Shown: piece after piece, positions 6,960 to 13,702 of the stretch
Numbering within the stretch: the stretch's first letter is position 1
How the letters are laid out: each line of letters starts with the position of its first letter
Assembly: GCA_014377915.1 (NCBI GenBank)
Contig: JACMOT010000390.1
Span: 1-17,072, forward strand
Direction of reading: 5' to 3'
DNA from: Tardiphaga sp.
GTDB taxonomy: Bacteria; Pseudomonadota; Alphaproteobacteria; Rhizobiales; Xanthobacteraceae
DNA length: 17,072 bases
Notes under the pieces: model-generated
Seen by the model: only the letters and a program-made list of their open reading frames with translations
Told to the model about the DNA's origin: nothing
Database searches by the model: none
Program-made: the position numbers and the translations under genes

Positions 6960-7210
6960 TACAGCCCGCTGAGATCGCTCGGCACCTCGCCGAATTTCCG
7001 GATCACCTCGGCATCGCCAAATTCGCCCATCATCGGGTCGCCGGTACGGCTGAAGGCCAGCGCGCCGATGCTGCCGGGCACACGCGACAGCGCTTCCGCC
7101 CGGCGGATCGCTCCGGACGGGCTCTGGCATTCTTCCGCGGCGCCCGCGACCGGCGAGCCGGCATCATCCTGCAGGAAGGGCAGGGCGACGTAGTAGGTGA
7201 CATCGGGCAT
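6959..7210 (-). CDS. 83-residue conserved-type protein of unknown function, probable SOS gene
   Basis: I do not recognise a domain in this 83-residue protein (starts MPDVTYYVALPFLQDDAGSP, ends FGEVPSDLSGL). It has no signal peptide or membrane helix and looks like a small soluble protein with a beta-strand start and a helix at about 33-43 (SGAIRRAEALS). It is a real gene by several signs: a strong GAGAGG ribosome site 6 nt before the ATG, a perfect -35 box (TTGACA) upstream, and protein-like composition. A perfect alphaproteobacterial LexA box lies within its promoter, so DNA damage control is likely. Its 'AVALxFSRTGDP'-like centre (ALAFSRTGDPMMGEF) may be the conserved core. A role in DNA repair or damage response is inferred from the promoter only. 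Confidence 0.75.
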   Translation of the reverse strand: MPDVTYYVALPFLQDDAGSPVAGAAEECQSPSGAIRRAEALSRVPGSIGALAFSRTGDPMMGEFGDAEVIRKFGEVPSDLSGL

Positions 7211-7237
7211 GACAGGCCTCTCGGGTAAGTTTTGCTG

Positions 7238-7266
7238 AACAATGTTCTTATTATGTTCTTTGTCAA
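7238..7266 (-). promoter_or_regulatory. Promoter of the 83-residue gene overlapping the SOS box
   Basis: On the - strand a perfect TTGACA (-35, 7266-7261) is followed after 16-17 bases by a weak -10 (CATTGT or ATTGTT, near 7244-7238). The SOS box fills the spacer between them, the classic place for a repressor to block RNA polymerase. Transcription would start about 20 bases before the ATG. Confidence 0.6.
7244..7258. promoter_or_regulatory. SOS (LexA) box, GTTC-N7-GTTC
   Basis: GTTCTTATTATGTTC is an exact match to the LexA-binding consensus known from alphaproteobacteria (a direct repeat GTTC, seven bases, GTTC). Further half-sites surround it: GAAC at 7237-7240 and at 7268-7271. The box is 34 bp upstream of the ATG at 7210. 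Confidence 0.75.
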
Positions 7267-7435
7267 GCGAACAAACCCCGATGCAATAATTCGCCCAGCC
7301 AAAACGACGCTGAGGCGCTTACCGGGTAGACAGTAAATGTCGGATGGCGCACAATAAGATATCCCCGGCTGCCCCTTGGCTTCGACCGGCGACAGAGAGT
7401 TCGGTAGCGCTCTCGCCTTCACACATGCGGATCAC
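7267..7435. other. Intergenic region ahead of the two small + strand genes
   Basis: The stretch between the SOS promoter and the ATG at 7436 must hold the promoter of the two overlapping small genes unless they read from further away. I saw no clear -35/-10 pair, no terminator and no convincing gene. The SOS box lies about 180 bp before this ATG, rather far for direct control. Confidence 0.4.
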
Positions 7436-7651
7436 ATGGCGCACTACAAGGCTTATTTCATAGGCCGCGATGGTCGTTTCATCAAAGCCAAGGACATCAT
7501 CCAGGACGATGATCCGGCGGCTATCATCGCCGCGCGCGCAATGATTGGTATGCACGCCATCGAACTTTGGGAGCGGGATCGGCGCATTGTGCAGTTCGAG
7601 GCCATCAGGCAGGGCGCTCCCGACCTGCAACCATCCGGAGCGACGCCATGA
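7436..7651 (+). CDS. Small protein of unknown function, 71 residues
   Basis: The product starts MAHYKAYFIGRDGRFIKAKD and has a compact pattern: an aromatic beta hairpin (KAYFIGRDGRFIKA), an acidic turn (QDDDPAA), a helix rich in Ala (IIAARAMIGM), then a strand 'AIELWERDRRIVQFE'. Small proteins of this pattern are common hypothetical proteins in Bradyrhizobium-type genomes, but I know of no function. I chose the ATG at 7436 because the fold starts there and GCGGA lies a few bases before it; the frame is open upstream without such a pattern. The stop codon overlaps the start of the next gene (ATGA), so the two are probably translated together. Confidence 0.75.
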   Translation: MAHYKAYFIGRDGRFIKAKDIIQDDDPAAIIAARAMIGMHAIELWERDRRIVQFEAIRQGAPDLQPSGATP

Positions 7652-7881
7652 TCTATCGCGAGCATGCCTATTCGGTGGTTCAAACGAATTCCGCCGGTTG
7701 GACCTGGACGGTGCAGATGGAAGGTAGCGAATCCAGGACTGGTGCCAGCCATCGCCGAGAATCCGCCATCGGGGCGGCTTTCGCAGCGATCGACAAGGTG
7801 ATTGAAGCCGGCGCGCGCCTGAGAGCCGTCTCCCACAATGTCGTTGATGGCCGCATGATCGCGAAGACCGCGACCGAGTAG
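7648..7881 (+). CDS. Small protein of unknown function, 77 residues, coupled to the preceding gene
   Basis: The product starts MIYREHAYSVVQTNSAGWTW and is 77 residues long. It has an aromatic N-terminal beta hairpin (YSVVQTNSAGWTWTVQMEG), then a helix (RESAIGAAFAAIDKVIEAGARL) split near residues 37-60 and a short C-terminal tail. No domain, signal peptide or membrane helix is recognised. The ATG overlaps the TGA of the upstream gene by four bases, which supports both starts and implies coupled translation. The pair probably forms one small transcription unit; an interacting pair is plausible but only inferred. Confidence 0.7.
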   Translation: MIYREHAYSVVQTNSAGWTWTVQMEGSESRTGASHRRESAIGAAFAAIDKVIEAGARLRAVSHNVVDGRMIAKTATE

Positions 7882-8029
7882 CACCGCGCTGTCCGGCCGC
7901 GCAATATGGCCTCGCGCTCCAACAGCGTGCGCAGGGCAATTCCGGCATCCAGAGCCGGGTCTGGCTGGCCGCGACGATCGGACGCCGTGCCACAAGGACG
8001 CCGGTGAGCTCCGCGCCATAGTGACGCGC
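7882..8029. other. Intergenic region without a supportable gene
   Basis: The 148 bases between the 77-residue gene (+) and the YdcH gene (-), which converge here, are G/C-rich. Short hairpins can be drawn (for example CCAGA with TCTGG near 7948-7963), but none has a T-tract. Open frames here are short and noise-like. Confidence 0.4.
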
Positions 8030-8236
8030 TCAGGCGATGATGTCGGGTGTGATCTGGTCTTCGATGAAGGAAATCCGATCGCGCAGTTGCAGCTTGCGCT
8101 TCTTCAGCCGCTGCAGCCGCAACAGATCCGGCGCCGGCGATTGATGCAGGGCGTCGATTGCGACATCGAGGTCGCGGTGTTCTTGCTGCAGCTTCGCCAG
8201 CTCGGCCGGGAGTGCGCGATCTTCGTCGTCGTTCAT
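8030..8236 (-). CDS. YdcH family protein (DUF465), copy 1
   Basis: This 68-residue protein matches the YdcH/DUF465 family: a short, highly charged helical hairpin with a heptad pattern. The middle reads 'LAKLQQEHRDLDVAIDAL', then a Pro-containing turn (HQSPAPD) and the family signature 'LQRLKKRKLQLRDRI'. The function of the family is unknown; the shape suggests a cytosolic coiled-coil, possibly dimeric, protein. The start at 8236 has no good ribosome site but gives the full family length. It is divergent from a second YdcH gene 242 bp away. Confidence 0.9.
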   Translation of the reverse strand: MNDDEDRALPAELAKLQQEHRDLDVAIDALHQSPAPDLLRLQRLKKRKLQLRDRISFIEDQITPDIIA

Positions 8237-8478
8237 GGCGCTAGCTGACTGGATTCGCGGGTTGTTGGCGAGAAAATTGTTTCGGGACTATCGCCGGTGC
8301 GCGCGCACCGTGCAAGCATTCGGTTCCGGCGATATGCCGGGTATTCCAGTCACGATTCGTTTCATATGCGGATCGAAATTAAAAATTCAATTTTCAAGAC
8401 CCATCGACAGATGTCCACTGTCATGTAGACTTCATTGTCCACCGAATCCGAGGTTTAATCCTACCCAGGAGATTTCGA
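8237..8478. promoter_or_regulatory. Divergent regulatory region between two YdcH genes
   Basis: This 242-bp gap holds an unusual density of inverted repeats: the nested structure at 8289-8334, an A/T palindrome AAAATT-C-AATTTT at 8382-8394, and GACAG/CTGTC with a 7-base gap at 8406-8422. The 7-mer TGTCCAC occurs twice, at 8412-8418 and 8436-8442. The right side is A/T-rich and likely contains the promoter of the + strand YdcH gene, but no strong -35/-10 pair was identified. Confidence 0.5.
8289..8334. repeat. Nested inverted repeats with a perfect 16-bp palindrome
   Basis: TATCGCCGG (8289-8297) and CCGGCGATA (8326-8334) are perfect 9-bp inverted arms 28 bases apart. Overlapping the left arm is the perfect palindrome CGGTGCGCGCGCACCG at 8295-8310. 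The two folds compete because they share CGG. No T-tract follows on either strand. Confidence 0.7.
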
Positions 8479-8664
8479 ATGGCACTTCAGTCGCATCTCG
8501 TCGAACTTGAACGCAAACACAAGGTCTTGGAAACCGAACTGCACGAAGCTCTCGTACATCTATCTACCGACGATCTCCGTATTGTCGAACTCAAGCGCCG
8601 GAAGCTCATGGTGCGCGACGAAATTGCCAGGCTAAAGCTGGTTGCCAGCGAAACGCTGCATTAG
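8479..8664 (+). CDS. YdcH family protein (DUF465), copy 2
   Basis: This 61-residue protein is a second, distinct member of the YdcH/DUF465 family. It begins MALQSHLVELERKHKVLE and has the same layout as copy 1: an N-terminal charged helix, a turn (STDDLRI) and the signature helix 'ELKRRKLMVRDEIARLK'. A strong ribosome site (AGGAGA) precedes the ATG, better than that of copy 1. The two copies differ clearly in sequence, so this is an old duplication rather than a recent one. The function is unknown. Confidence 0.93.
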   Translation: MALQSHLVELERKHKVLETELHEALVHLSTDDLRIVELKRRKLMVRDEIARLKLVASETLH

Positions 8665-8881
8665 CAGCCGAACCTTCCCCACCTGAAAATACGCGTGATG
8701 TCATTACCGGTCAGCCTCAACGCGATAGCTCGTTGAGTCCTGGCAAGGGATGGCTGCGAGTCTTCCCAGCGTATCTGCGACGAAGTGATCCGGTTTCCGG
8801 TGGACGGGCCGGGTTGCTTCGCGCGGCGTACGAGCAAACGCAAGGGTCGGCGAATCCGCCGCTGCCGGGATGCTGGTGGCG
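8665..8881. other. Intergenic region between convergent genes, nothing clear
   Basis: This 217-bp stretch follows the second YdcH gene (+) and the FAD oxidoreductase gene (-), which end toward each other. Open frames cross it on both strands but continue into noise-like Arg/Pro-rich sequence. No T-tract terminator, repeat or RNA gene was recognised. It could be the decayed remnant of a gene, but I see no support for a particular family. Confidence 0.35.
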
Positions 8882-9985
8882 TCAGGCCGCGGCCATTGTC
8901 GCAACATGGTTCGCGATCGCCAATGAGGATGTCAGGCCGGGCGACTCGATCCCGAACAGATTGATCAGGCCCTTGACGCCGTGGCTTTGCGGACCCTGGA
9001 TCATGAAATCCTGCACCGCGACCGCCGGCGGGACTATTTTCGGCCGCATCCCGGAATAGCTCGGCATCAACGCGCCGTCCGGTAGCTCGGGCCAATAGCG
9101 GCGGATCGCCGGATAGAATTTCTCGCTGCGCGCGGGATCGACGGCGTAATCGATGTGATCGACCCATTCGACGTCGGGGCCGAAGCGCGCCTGTCCGGCC
9201 AGATCCAGCGTCAGATGGACGCCCAGTCCGCCCGGCTCCGGCACCGGGTAGATCAGCCGGGAGAACGGCGCCTTGGTGCTGCAACTGAAATAGCACCCCT
9301 TCGCCAGATAGGCCGGCGGAATCAGGTCGAGCGGCATGCCGTCGAGGCCGCGCGCGATCGCGGTGGCCGACAGCCCGGCCGAATTGATCAGCAGGTCGCA
9401 GGCCAGCAGCATCGGCGCTTCGCCGCCAACCTCGACCTCGAAGCCGCCGGCGGTCGCGCGACCGCGCTCCAGCGGCGCCATGAAGGCGAAAGCAGCGCCA
9501 GCTGCCTCAGCTTCGCCGCGCAGCGACAGCATGTAGGAATGGCTGTCGATGATTCCGGTGGAAGGCGACAGCAAGGCGGCTTCGCAGCGCAGTTGCGGCT
9601 CCAGCGCGCGTGCCTCGGCGGCGCTCAGAACCCGCAGGTCATCGACACCATTGGCTTCCGCATGGGCCTTGATCGATTGCAGTTTGGCGATCTCGTCCGG
9701 ACGGGTGGCGACGATCAGCTTGCCGGAATTGCGGTGCGCAATGCCGCGCGCGGCGCAATAGGCGTAGAGCGCCCGTCTGCCGGCGACACAGAACCCAGCC
9801 ATCAGACTGCCAGCGGGATAATAGATGCCGGCATGGATCACTTCGCTGTTGCGCGACGAGGTCACGGTCCCGATCGCGTCCGCCGCCTCCAGCACGATCA
9901 CTTCGCGTCCGGACTGCGCCAGTTGCCGGGCAATGGCGAGCCCGACGACGCCCGCGCCGACCACGATACATTCAACCTTGTCCAT
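8882..9985 (-). CDS. FAD-dependent oxidoreductase, L-2-hydroxyglutarate oxidase (LhgO)-like
   Basis: This 367-residue flavoprotein belongs to the DAO/GlpD-like superfamily. The dinucleotide fold is N-terminal: [16 protein letters not shown] at residues 8-23, followed by the strand ending in VIVLEA. The segment '[19 protein letters not shown]' at about 43-61 and the 'NSGKLIVA' strand near 86-93 are typical of LhgO/YgaF-type L-2-hydroxyglutarate dehydrogenases, as is the C-terminal '[15 protein letters not shown]'. It would oxidise L-2-hydroxyglutarate or a similar 2-hydroxyacid to the keto acid and pass electrons to quinone or oxygen. Length is slightly shorter than the roughly 400-residue E. 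coli enzyme. Other 2-hydroxy- or amino-acid substrates cannot be excluded. It is transcribed away from the GGDEF-EAL gene. Confidence 0.88.
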   Translation of the reverse strand: MDKVECIVVGAGVVGLAIARQLAQSGREVIVLEAADAIGTVTSSRNSEVIHAGIYYPAGSLMAGFCVAGRRALYAYCAARGIAHRNSGKLIVATRPDEIAKLQSIKAHAEANGVDDLRVLSAAEARALEPQLRCEAALLSPSTGIIDSHSYMLSLRGEAEAAGAAFAFMAPLERGRATAGGFEVEVGGEAPMLLACDLLINSAGLSATAIARGLDGMPLDLIPPAYLAKGCYFSCSTKAPFSRLIYPVPEPGGLGVHLTLDLAGQARFGPDVEWVDHIDYAVDPARSEKFYPAIRRYWPELPDGALMPSYSGMRPKIVPPAVAVQDFMIQGPQSHGVKGLINLFGIESPGLTSSLAIANHVATMAAA

Positions 9986-10052
9986 GCGCCGTCCGTCTGC
10001 TCGCCAGGGCTGCGAGTATGTGGCCGCACAACGCCCGAGATCGGCCGTGTGA

Positions 10053-10087
10053 TATTAAGAGGGTATTAAGCATTCAAAAGATTTGAA
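10053..10087. promoter_or_regulatory. Candidate operator region upstream of the GGDEF-EAL gene
   Basis: In the A/T-rich part of the divergent gap, the 7-mer TATTAAG is repeated directly at 10053-10059 and 10064-10070, one helical turn apart (11 bp). Next to it is a perfect palindrome, TTCAAA-AGA-TTTGAA, at 10073-10087. Such an arrangement suits binding of a regulator or of the polymerase. Direct view of sequence only; no regulator is known. Confidence 0.4.
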
Positions 10088-10179
10088 GCAAATTTAGTCA
10101 CATTTTGCAGTTGCAGCCGTATCCGTTTACCAGAACCAAATGCCTGCGGCGAGACACTCACTTGCGAATACGCGGGTGT

Positions 10180-12480
10180 ATGATGGGTGGCAAGCAAGAG
10201 CAAATAGACAGCAAGGCGGTCATTTTCGCCTTGGCGTCTGCCTGTGTGATCGGCCTGACGATCATGACGGATCCGGCCTGGGCGGACGGCGGTTTTTCAT
10301 TGCCTCAATTCGGCGTCCACGCGGATACTGAGGTGATCTGGGAAAACCTGATCACCGCGCTGGTCGTGATCGCCTTCCTCGGCTCCATCGTGCTCTGGGT
10401 GGGATCGGTGCTGCGCTCGGTCAAGAACCAGCAGCGCCGCCGCAACGCCTTTGTCGGCTCGGCGCTGAACCATCTCGGCCAGGGCATCGTGATGCTCGAT
10501 GCGCGAAAACGGCTGGTGTTCTGCAACGATCGCTATCTTGAAATCTATGGTCTGACCCGCGCGGAAATCCCGGAGAACATCACCGGGTCGGGATTGCGCG
10601 AACTGCGCCGCCAGCACGGCATGCTGGACGAGGTCAGCGACCGGCACTACCGCTACAGCAACGACGCCGACAGTTTCATCGCCGATCTGCCGGACGGGCG
10701 GCAGGTCCAGGTCAAGCTCAACCGGCTGCCGAATGGCGGGTCGATCGGCATTCACGAGGACTGTACCGAGCAGCGGCAGCTCGCCGGCGAACTGGAAAGC
10801 ACCAAGAAATTCCTCGAAACGGTGGTCGATAACATCCCGGTTTCGCTGATGGTACAGCGGGTCAGCGACGGAAAATATGTCTTCGCCAACCGCGGCGCTG
10901 AAGTGATCCTGAACTGCCGGCGCGAGGATGCCATCGGCAGGACCGTTTCCGAGGTGCTGAAGCCGGAAGAGGCCAGGCTGATCAACAATCGCGACCAGGC
11001 CGCGATCCGGAGCCGCGGTCTCATGGCCGAGGAGCACCCGATCAGCACCCGCGACGGATTGCGGCTGTTCCTGACGCGACGGGTCGCGGTCCCCGACGAG
11101 AAGGGCCAGCCGCAATATCTGATCAAGACCCATGAGGACGTCACCGACCGGCGCCAGACCGAGTCGCAGATGGCGCATATGGCCTATCATGACGGGCTGA
11201 CCGATCTGCCCAACCGCGCGGCGTTCCTGAAGGCGCTGTCGCAGATGATCGATGCCTGCGCCGACGTCTCCGAGGAATTCGCCGTGCTGTCGATCGACCT
11301 CGACGGGCTCAAGGAAATCAACGACGTGTTCGGCCACGCCATCGCCGATCAGCTCCTGGTCCAGGTGTCACGCCGGATCGAGATCGTGGCGGGCGGCGGC
11401 GTCGTCGCGCGGCCCGGCGGCGACGAATACGGCGTCATCATCGATGGCCGGCAGCCGACGGCGGGCCTGGCCGTTGCCGAACGGATCGCGGCGACGCTGG
11501 CCGAGGAGTTCCTGATCGACGGCAAGACGGTGCGGACCGGCGTCACCACCGGCATCGCGCTGTTTCCGCGCGACGGCAGCAGCCCCGCGGCGCTGCTCGC
11601 CAATGCCGGCGCCGCGCTGTTTCGCGCCAAGGCGATGTCGCGCGGTTCGATCAGCCTGTTCGAGCCCGAGATGGATCAGCAGCTGCGCGATCGTCGCGCG
11701 CTGCACCAGGACCTTTCCGTGGCGATCCGCCATGGCGAGCTTTCGCTGCATTACCAACCGCAGGCGCGCACCGTCGAGGACGTGGTGGATGCGGACATCA
11801 CCGGTTTCGAGGCGCTGGCGCGGTGGTCTCACCCGACGCGCGGACCGGTGCCGCCCGGAGATTTCATTCCGCTGGCGGAAGAGAGCGGCCTGATCGTCGA
11901 GATGGGCGAATGGATTTTGCGGCAGGCCTGCCTCGAGGCGGCGTCCTGGCCGATGCCGCTGCAGATCGCGGTCAATCTGTCGCCGGCGCAATTCATGCAC
12001 GGCGATCTCGTCAATCTGGTGCATTCGATCCTGCTCGAGACCGGGCTGCAGCCGGGGCGGCTGGAGCTGGAAATCACCGAAGGCGTCCTGATCGAGGATT
12101 TCGAGCGCGGCGTGGCGCTGCTGCGGCGGCTGAAGGCGCTGGGGGTGCGGATCTCGATGGATGATTTCGGCAGCGGCTACTCGTCGCTGACCTACCTGCA
12201 GGCGTTCCCGTTCGACAAGATCAAGATCGACCGCGCCTTTGTCGTCAATCTCGGGCTCAATCCGCAATCGGCGGCGATCGTCCGGGCGGTGATCGGGCTT
12301 GGCCACGGGCTTGATGTCTCGATCGTTGCCGAGGGCGTCGAGACCCATGAGCAGCTGCGCTTTCTGGCCCATGAAGGCTGCGACGGCGTGCAGGGCTTCT
12401 TCATCGGTCGTCCCGCGCCGATCGCGCAATATGCCAGCCTCGTCGGCCGCCCGGCCGCGGCGGTACGCAAGGCGGGATGA
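10180..12480 (+). CDS. Membrane PAS-PAS-GGDEF-EAL cyclic di-GMP turnover protein
   Basis: This 766-residue protein has, in order: an N-terminal hydrophobic signal (about 12-30) ending at a possible AxA cleavage site (AWA, then DGG, near residue 35); a short exported stretch; a membrane helix at about 56-79; two PAS domains (about 93-200 and 211-325); a GGDEF domain (about 335-490, DLDGLKEIND at 373-382, GGDEY at 413-417); and an EAL domain (about 515-760). The EAL domain keeps its catalytic set: E544 in EAL, N599 in NLSPAQF, E631/E634 in LEITEG, DDFG at 661-664, K682 and E718 in AEGVE. It is therefore a likely phosphodiesterase. The GGDEF half lacks the RxxD I-site and has Tyr in place of Phe. 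I prefer the ATG at 10180 (or 10183) over an upstream TTG because it places the signal at the N-terminus. potG follows after 49 nt. Confidence 0.92.
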   Translation: MMGGKQEQIDSKAVIFALASACVIGLTIMTDPAWADGGFSLPQFGVHADTEVIWENLITALVVIAFLGSIVLWVGSVLRSVKNQQRRRNAFVGSALNHLGQGIVMLDARKRLVFCNDRYLEIYGLTRAEIPENITGSGLRELRRQHGMLDEVSDRHYRYSNDADSFIADLPDGRQVQVKLNRLPNGGSIGIHEDCTEQRQLAGELESTKKFLETVVDNIPVSLMVQRVSDGKYVFANRGAEVILNCRREDAIGRTVSEVLKPEEARLINNRDQAAIRSRGLMAEEHPISTRDGLRLFLTRRVAVPDEKGQPQYLIKTHEDVTDRRQTESQMAHMAYHDGLTDLPNRAAFLKALSQMIDACADVSEEFAVLSIDLDGLKEINDVFGHAIADQLLVQVSRRIEIVAGGGVVARPGGDEYGVIIDGRQPTAGLAVAERIAATLAEEFLIDGKTVRTGVTTGIALFPRDGSSPAALLANAGAALFRAKAMSRGSISLFEPEMDQQLRDRRALHQDLSVAIRHGELSLHYQPQARTVEDVVDADITGFEALARWSHPTRGPVPPGDFIPLAEESGLIVEMGEWILRQACLEAASWPMPLQIAVNLSPAQFMHGDLVNLVHSILLETGLQPGRLELEITEGVLIEDFERGVALLRRLKALGVRISMDDFGSGYSSLTYLQAFPFDKIKIDRAFVVNLGLNPQSAAIVRAVIGLGHGLDVSIVAEGVETHEQLRFLAHEGCDGVQGFFIGRPAPIAQYASLVGRPAAAVRKAG

Positions 12481-12486
12481 CAGCGA

Positions 12487-12508
12487 GGCGGCGGTTGAGC
12501 CAGCCGCC
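12487..12508 (+). promoter_or_regulatory. Hairpin between the GGDEF-EAL gene and potG
   Basis: GGCGGC (12487-12492) pairs with GCCGCC (12503-12508), with possible inner G-C pairs. It lies in the 49-base gap before potG. There is no T-tract, so it is not a strong terminator and read-through from the upstream gene is possible. Confidence 0.3.
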
Positions 12509-12529
12509 ATCCATCGCTAGCGTGCGACC

Positions 12530-13702
12530 ATGACGAGTTCTGCTGACATCCTGCCGGATCAGCCTGCGGCGACTCCCCCGCCGGTGGTCGCGGCCTATCC
12601 CGTGCCGCTGCTGCGCATCGAGGCGGTGACGAAGAAGTTCGGCCATGTCAGCGCTGTCGACAACCTCTCGCTCGACATCCAGGCTGGCGAGTTCTTCGCA
12701 CTGCTCGGCCCATCGGGCTGCGGCAAGACCACGTTGCTGCGGATGCTGGCGGGTTTCGAGACGCCCGACAGCGGGCGGATCCTGCTCGACGGCGAGGACA
12801 TCGCGTCGCTGCAGCCGCATCAGCGCCCGGTCAACATGATGTTCCAGAACTACGCGCTGTTTCCGCATCTCACGGTGAAGGACAATATCGCCTTCGGACT
12901 GAAGCGGGCGGCGCTGCCGAAGCCCGAGATCGAGAGCCGCGTCGCCGAGATGGTGGCGCTGGTCAAGCTCGCCGGGCTGGAGAAGCGGCGACCGGATCAA
13001 CTGTCCGGCGGCCAGAAGCAGCGCGTCGCGCTGGCCCGCGCGCTGGCGCGGCGGCCGCGGCTGTTGCTGCTCGATGAGCCGCTGGCGGCGCTCGACAAGA
13101 AGCTGCGCGAGGAAACCCAGATCGAATTGATGGCGTTGCAGCGCCGGCTCGGCACCACCTTCGTCATCGTCACCCACGACCAGGACGAGGCCATGACCAT
13201 GGCCGACCGCATCGCCGTGATGGATGCCGGCCGGCTGCGCCAGGTCGCCAGGCCGCGGCAATTGTATGAAGCCCCGACGTCGCGCTGGATCGCCGAATTC
13301 GTCGGCGACATCAACATCATCGAGGGCGAGGTGACATTCCACGACGATCACCGGCTGACCATCGCCACCGCCGATGCCGGCACGCTCAGCGCGGCGGAGC
13401 CGCGGCAGCCAATCGGCAGCAAGCTGATCTGCGTCGCGATCCGGCCGGAAAAGATCCGGCTGTCGCGCCAGGCCCCGGCCTCCGACCGGCTTCATGGCGG
13501 CGGCATGAACAGCCTCGAGGGCGTGGTCAGCGAGGTTGGTTACCTCGGCGGGCTGTCGATCTACCAGGTCAAGCTCGACCGCGGCGCGACGTTGCGCGCG
13601 GCACTGGCCAACACGGCCCGGCTCGATGTCGATGCCTACAGTGTCGGCCAGCGTGTGGTGGCATGGTTTTCGCCGGATGATTGCGTGGTGCTGCCGCGAT
13701 GA
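12530..13702 (+). CDS. potG: Polyamine ABC transporter ATPase
   Basis: This 390-residue protein is the ATP-hydrolysing subunit of a putrescine/spermidine-type importer. It has Walker A GPSGCGKT at residues 60-67, the Q-loop at Q106 (MMFQNYALFP), the ABC signature LSGGQKQR at 158-165, Walker B LLLLDEP at 178-184, and the switch His216 (VTHDQDEAMTMA). A TOBE-type C-terminal domain (about 290-390) matches the CUT1/polyamine class. Similarity to E. coli PotG runs through the whole ATPase domain. The first 25 residues are an extra Pro/Ala-rich extension. The ribosome site before the ATG is weak. Its stop overlaps the potH start (ATGA), so the three genes form an operon. Confidence 0.95.
   Translation: MTSSADILPDQPAATPPPVVAAYPVPLLRIEAVTKKFGHVSAVDNLSLDIQAGEFFALLGPSGCGKTTLLRMLAGFETPDSGRILLDGEDIASLQPHQRPVNMMFQNYALFPHLTVKDNIAFGLKRAALPKPEIESRVAEMVALVKLAGLEKRRPDQLSGGQKQRVALARALARRPRLLLLDEPLAALDKKLREETQIELMALQRRLGTTFVIVTHDQDEAMTMADRIAVMDAGRLRQVARPRQLYEAPTSRWIAEFVGDINIIEGEVTFHDDHRLTIATADAGTLSAAEPRQPIGSKLICVAIRPEKIRLSRQAPASDRLHGGGMNSLEGVVSEVGYLGGLSIYQVKLDRGATLRAALANTARLDVDAYSVGQRVVAWFSPDDCVVLPR

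Noticed and set aside
7436..7881. Toxin-antitoxin module
   Set aside because: Size and overlap fit, but neither product shows a RelE, PIN, HicA/B, MazF, ribbon-helix-helix or AbrB-like pattern.
7882..8029. Possible gene remnant between the 77-residue gene and YdcH copy 1
   Set aside because: A short + strand frame ending near 8022 reads fairly smoothly, but it has no start with a ribosome site, is out of frame with the preceding gene and matches nothing I know.
8289..8442. CRISPR array
   Set aside because: Repeats here are inverted or only 7 bases long, with no regular spacing and no cas genes in the window.
8665..8881. Possible small gene or decayed mobile element between YdcH copy 2 and the FAD gene
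   Set aside because: Frames are Arg/Pro-rich, no terminal repeats or transposase motifs are present, and no start signal was found.
9155..10069. 304-residue open frame on the + strand opposite the FAD oxidoreductase
   Set aside because: Arg/Gln/Gly-rich composition, no ribosome site and complete overlap with the convincing LhgO-like gene.
10297..11337. 346-residue - strand frame opposite the GGDEF-EAL gene
   Set aside because: It mirrors codon bias of the real gene, with no family motif and no ribosome site.
11368..12510. 380-residue - strand frame opposite the EAL domain
   Set aside because: Low-complexity Arg/Gln/Asp-rich translation that mirrors a well-supported gene.
12401..13495. 364-residue - strand frame opposite potG
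   Set aside because: Full overlap with potG, whose ATPase motifs are all in place; the antisense translation has no recognisable domain.
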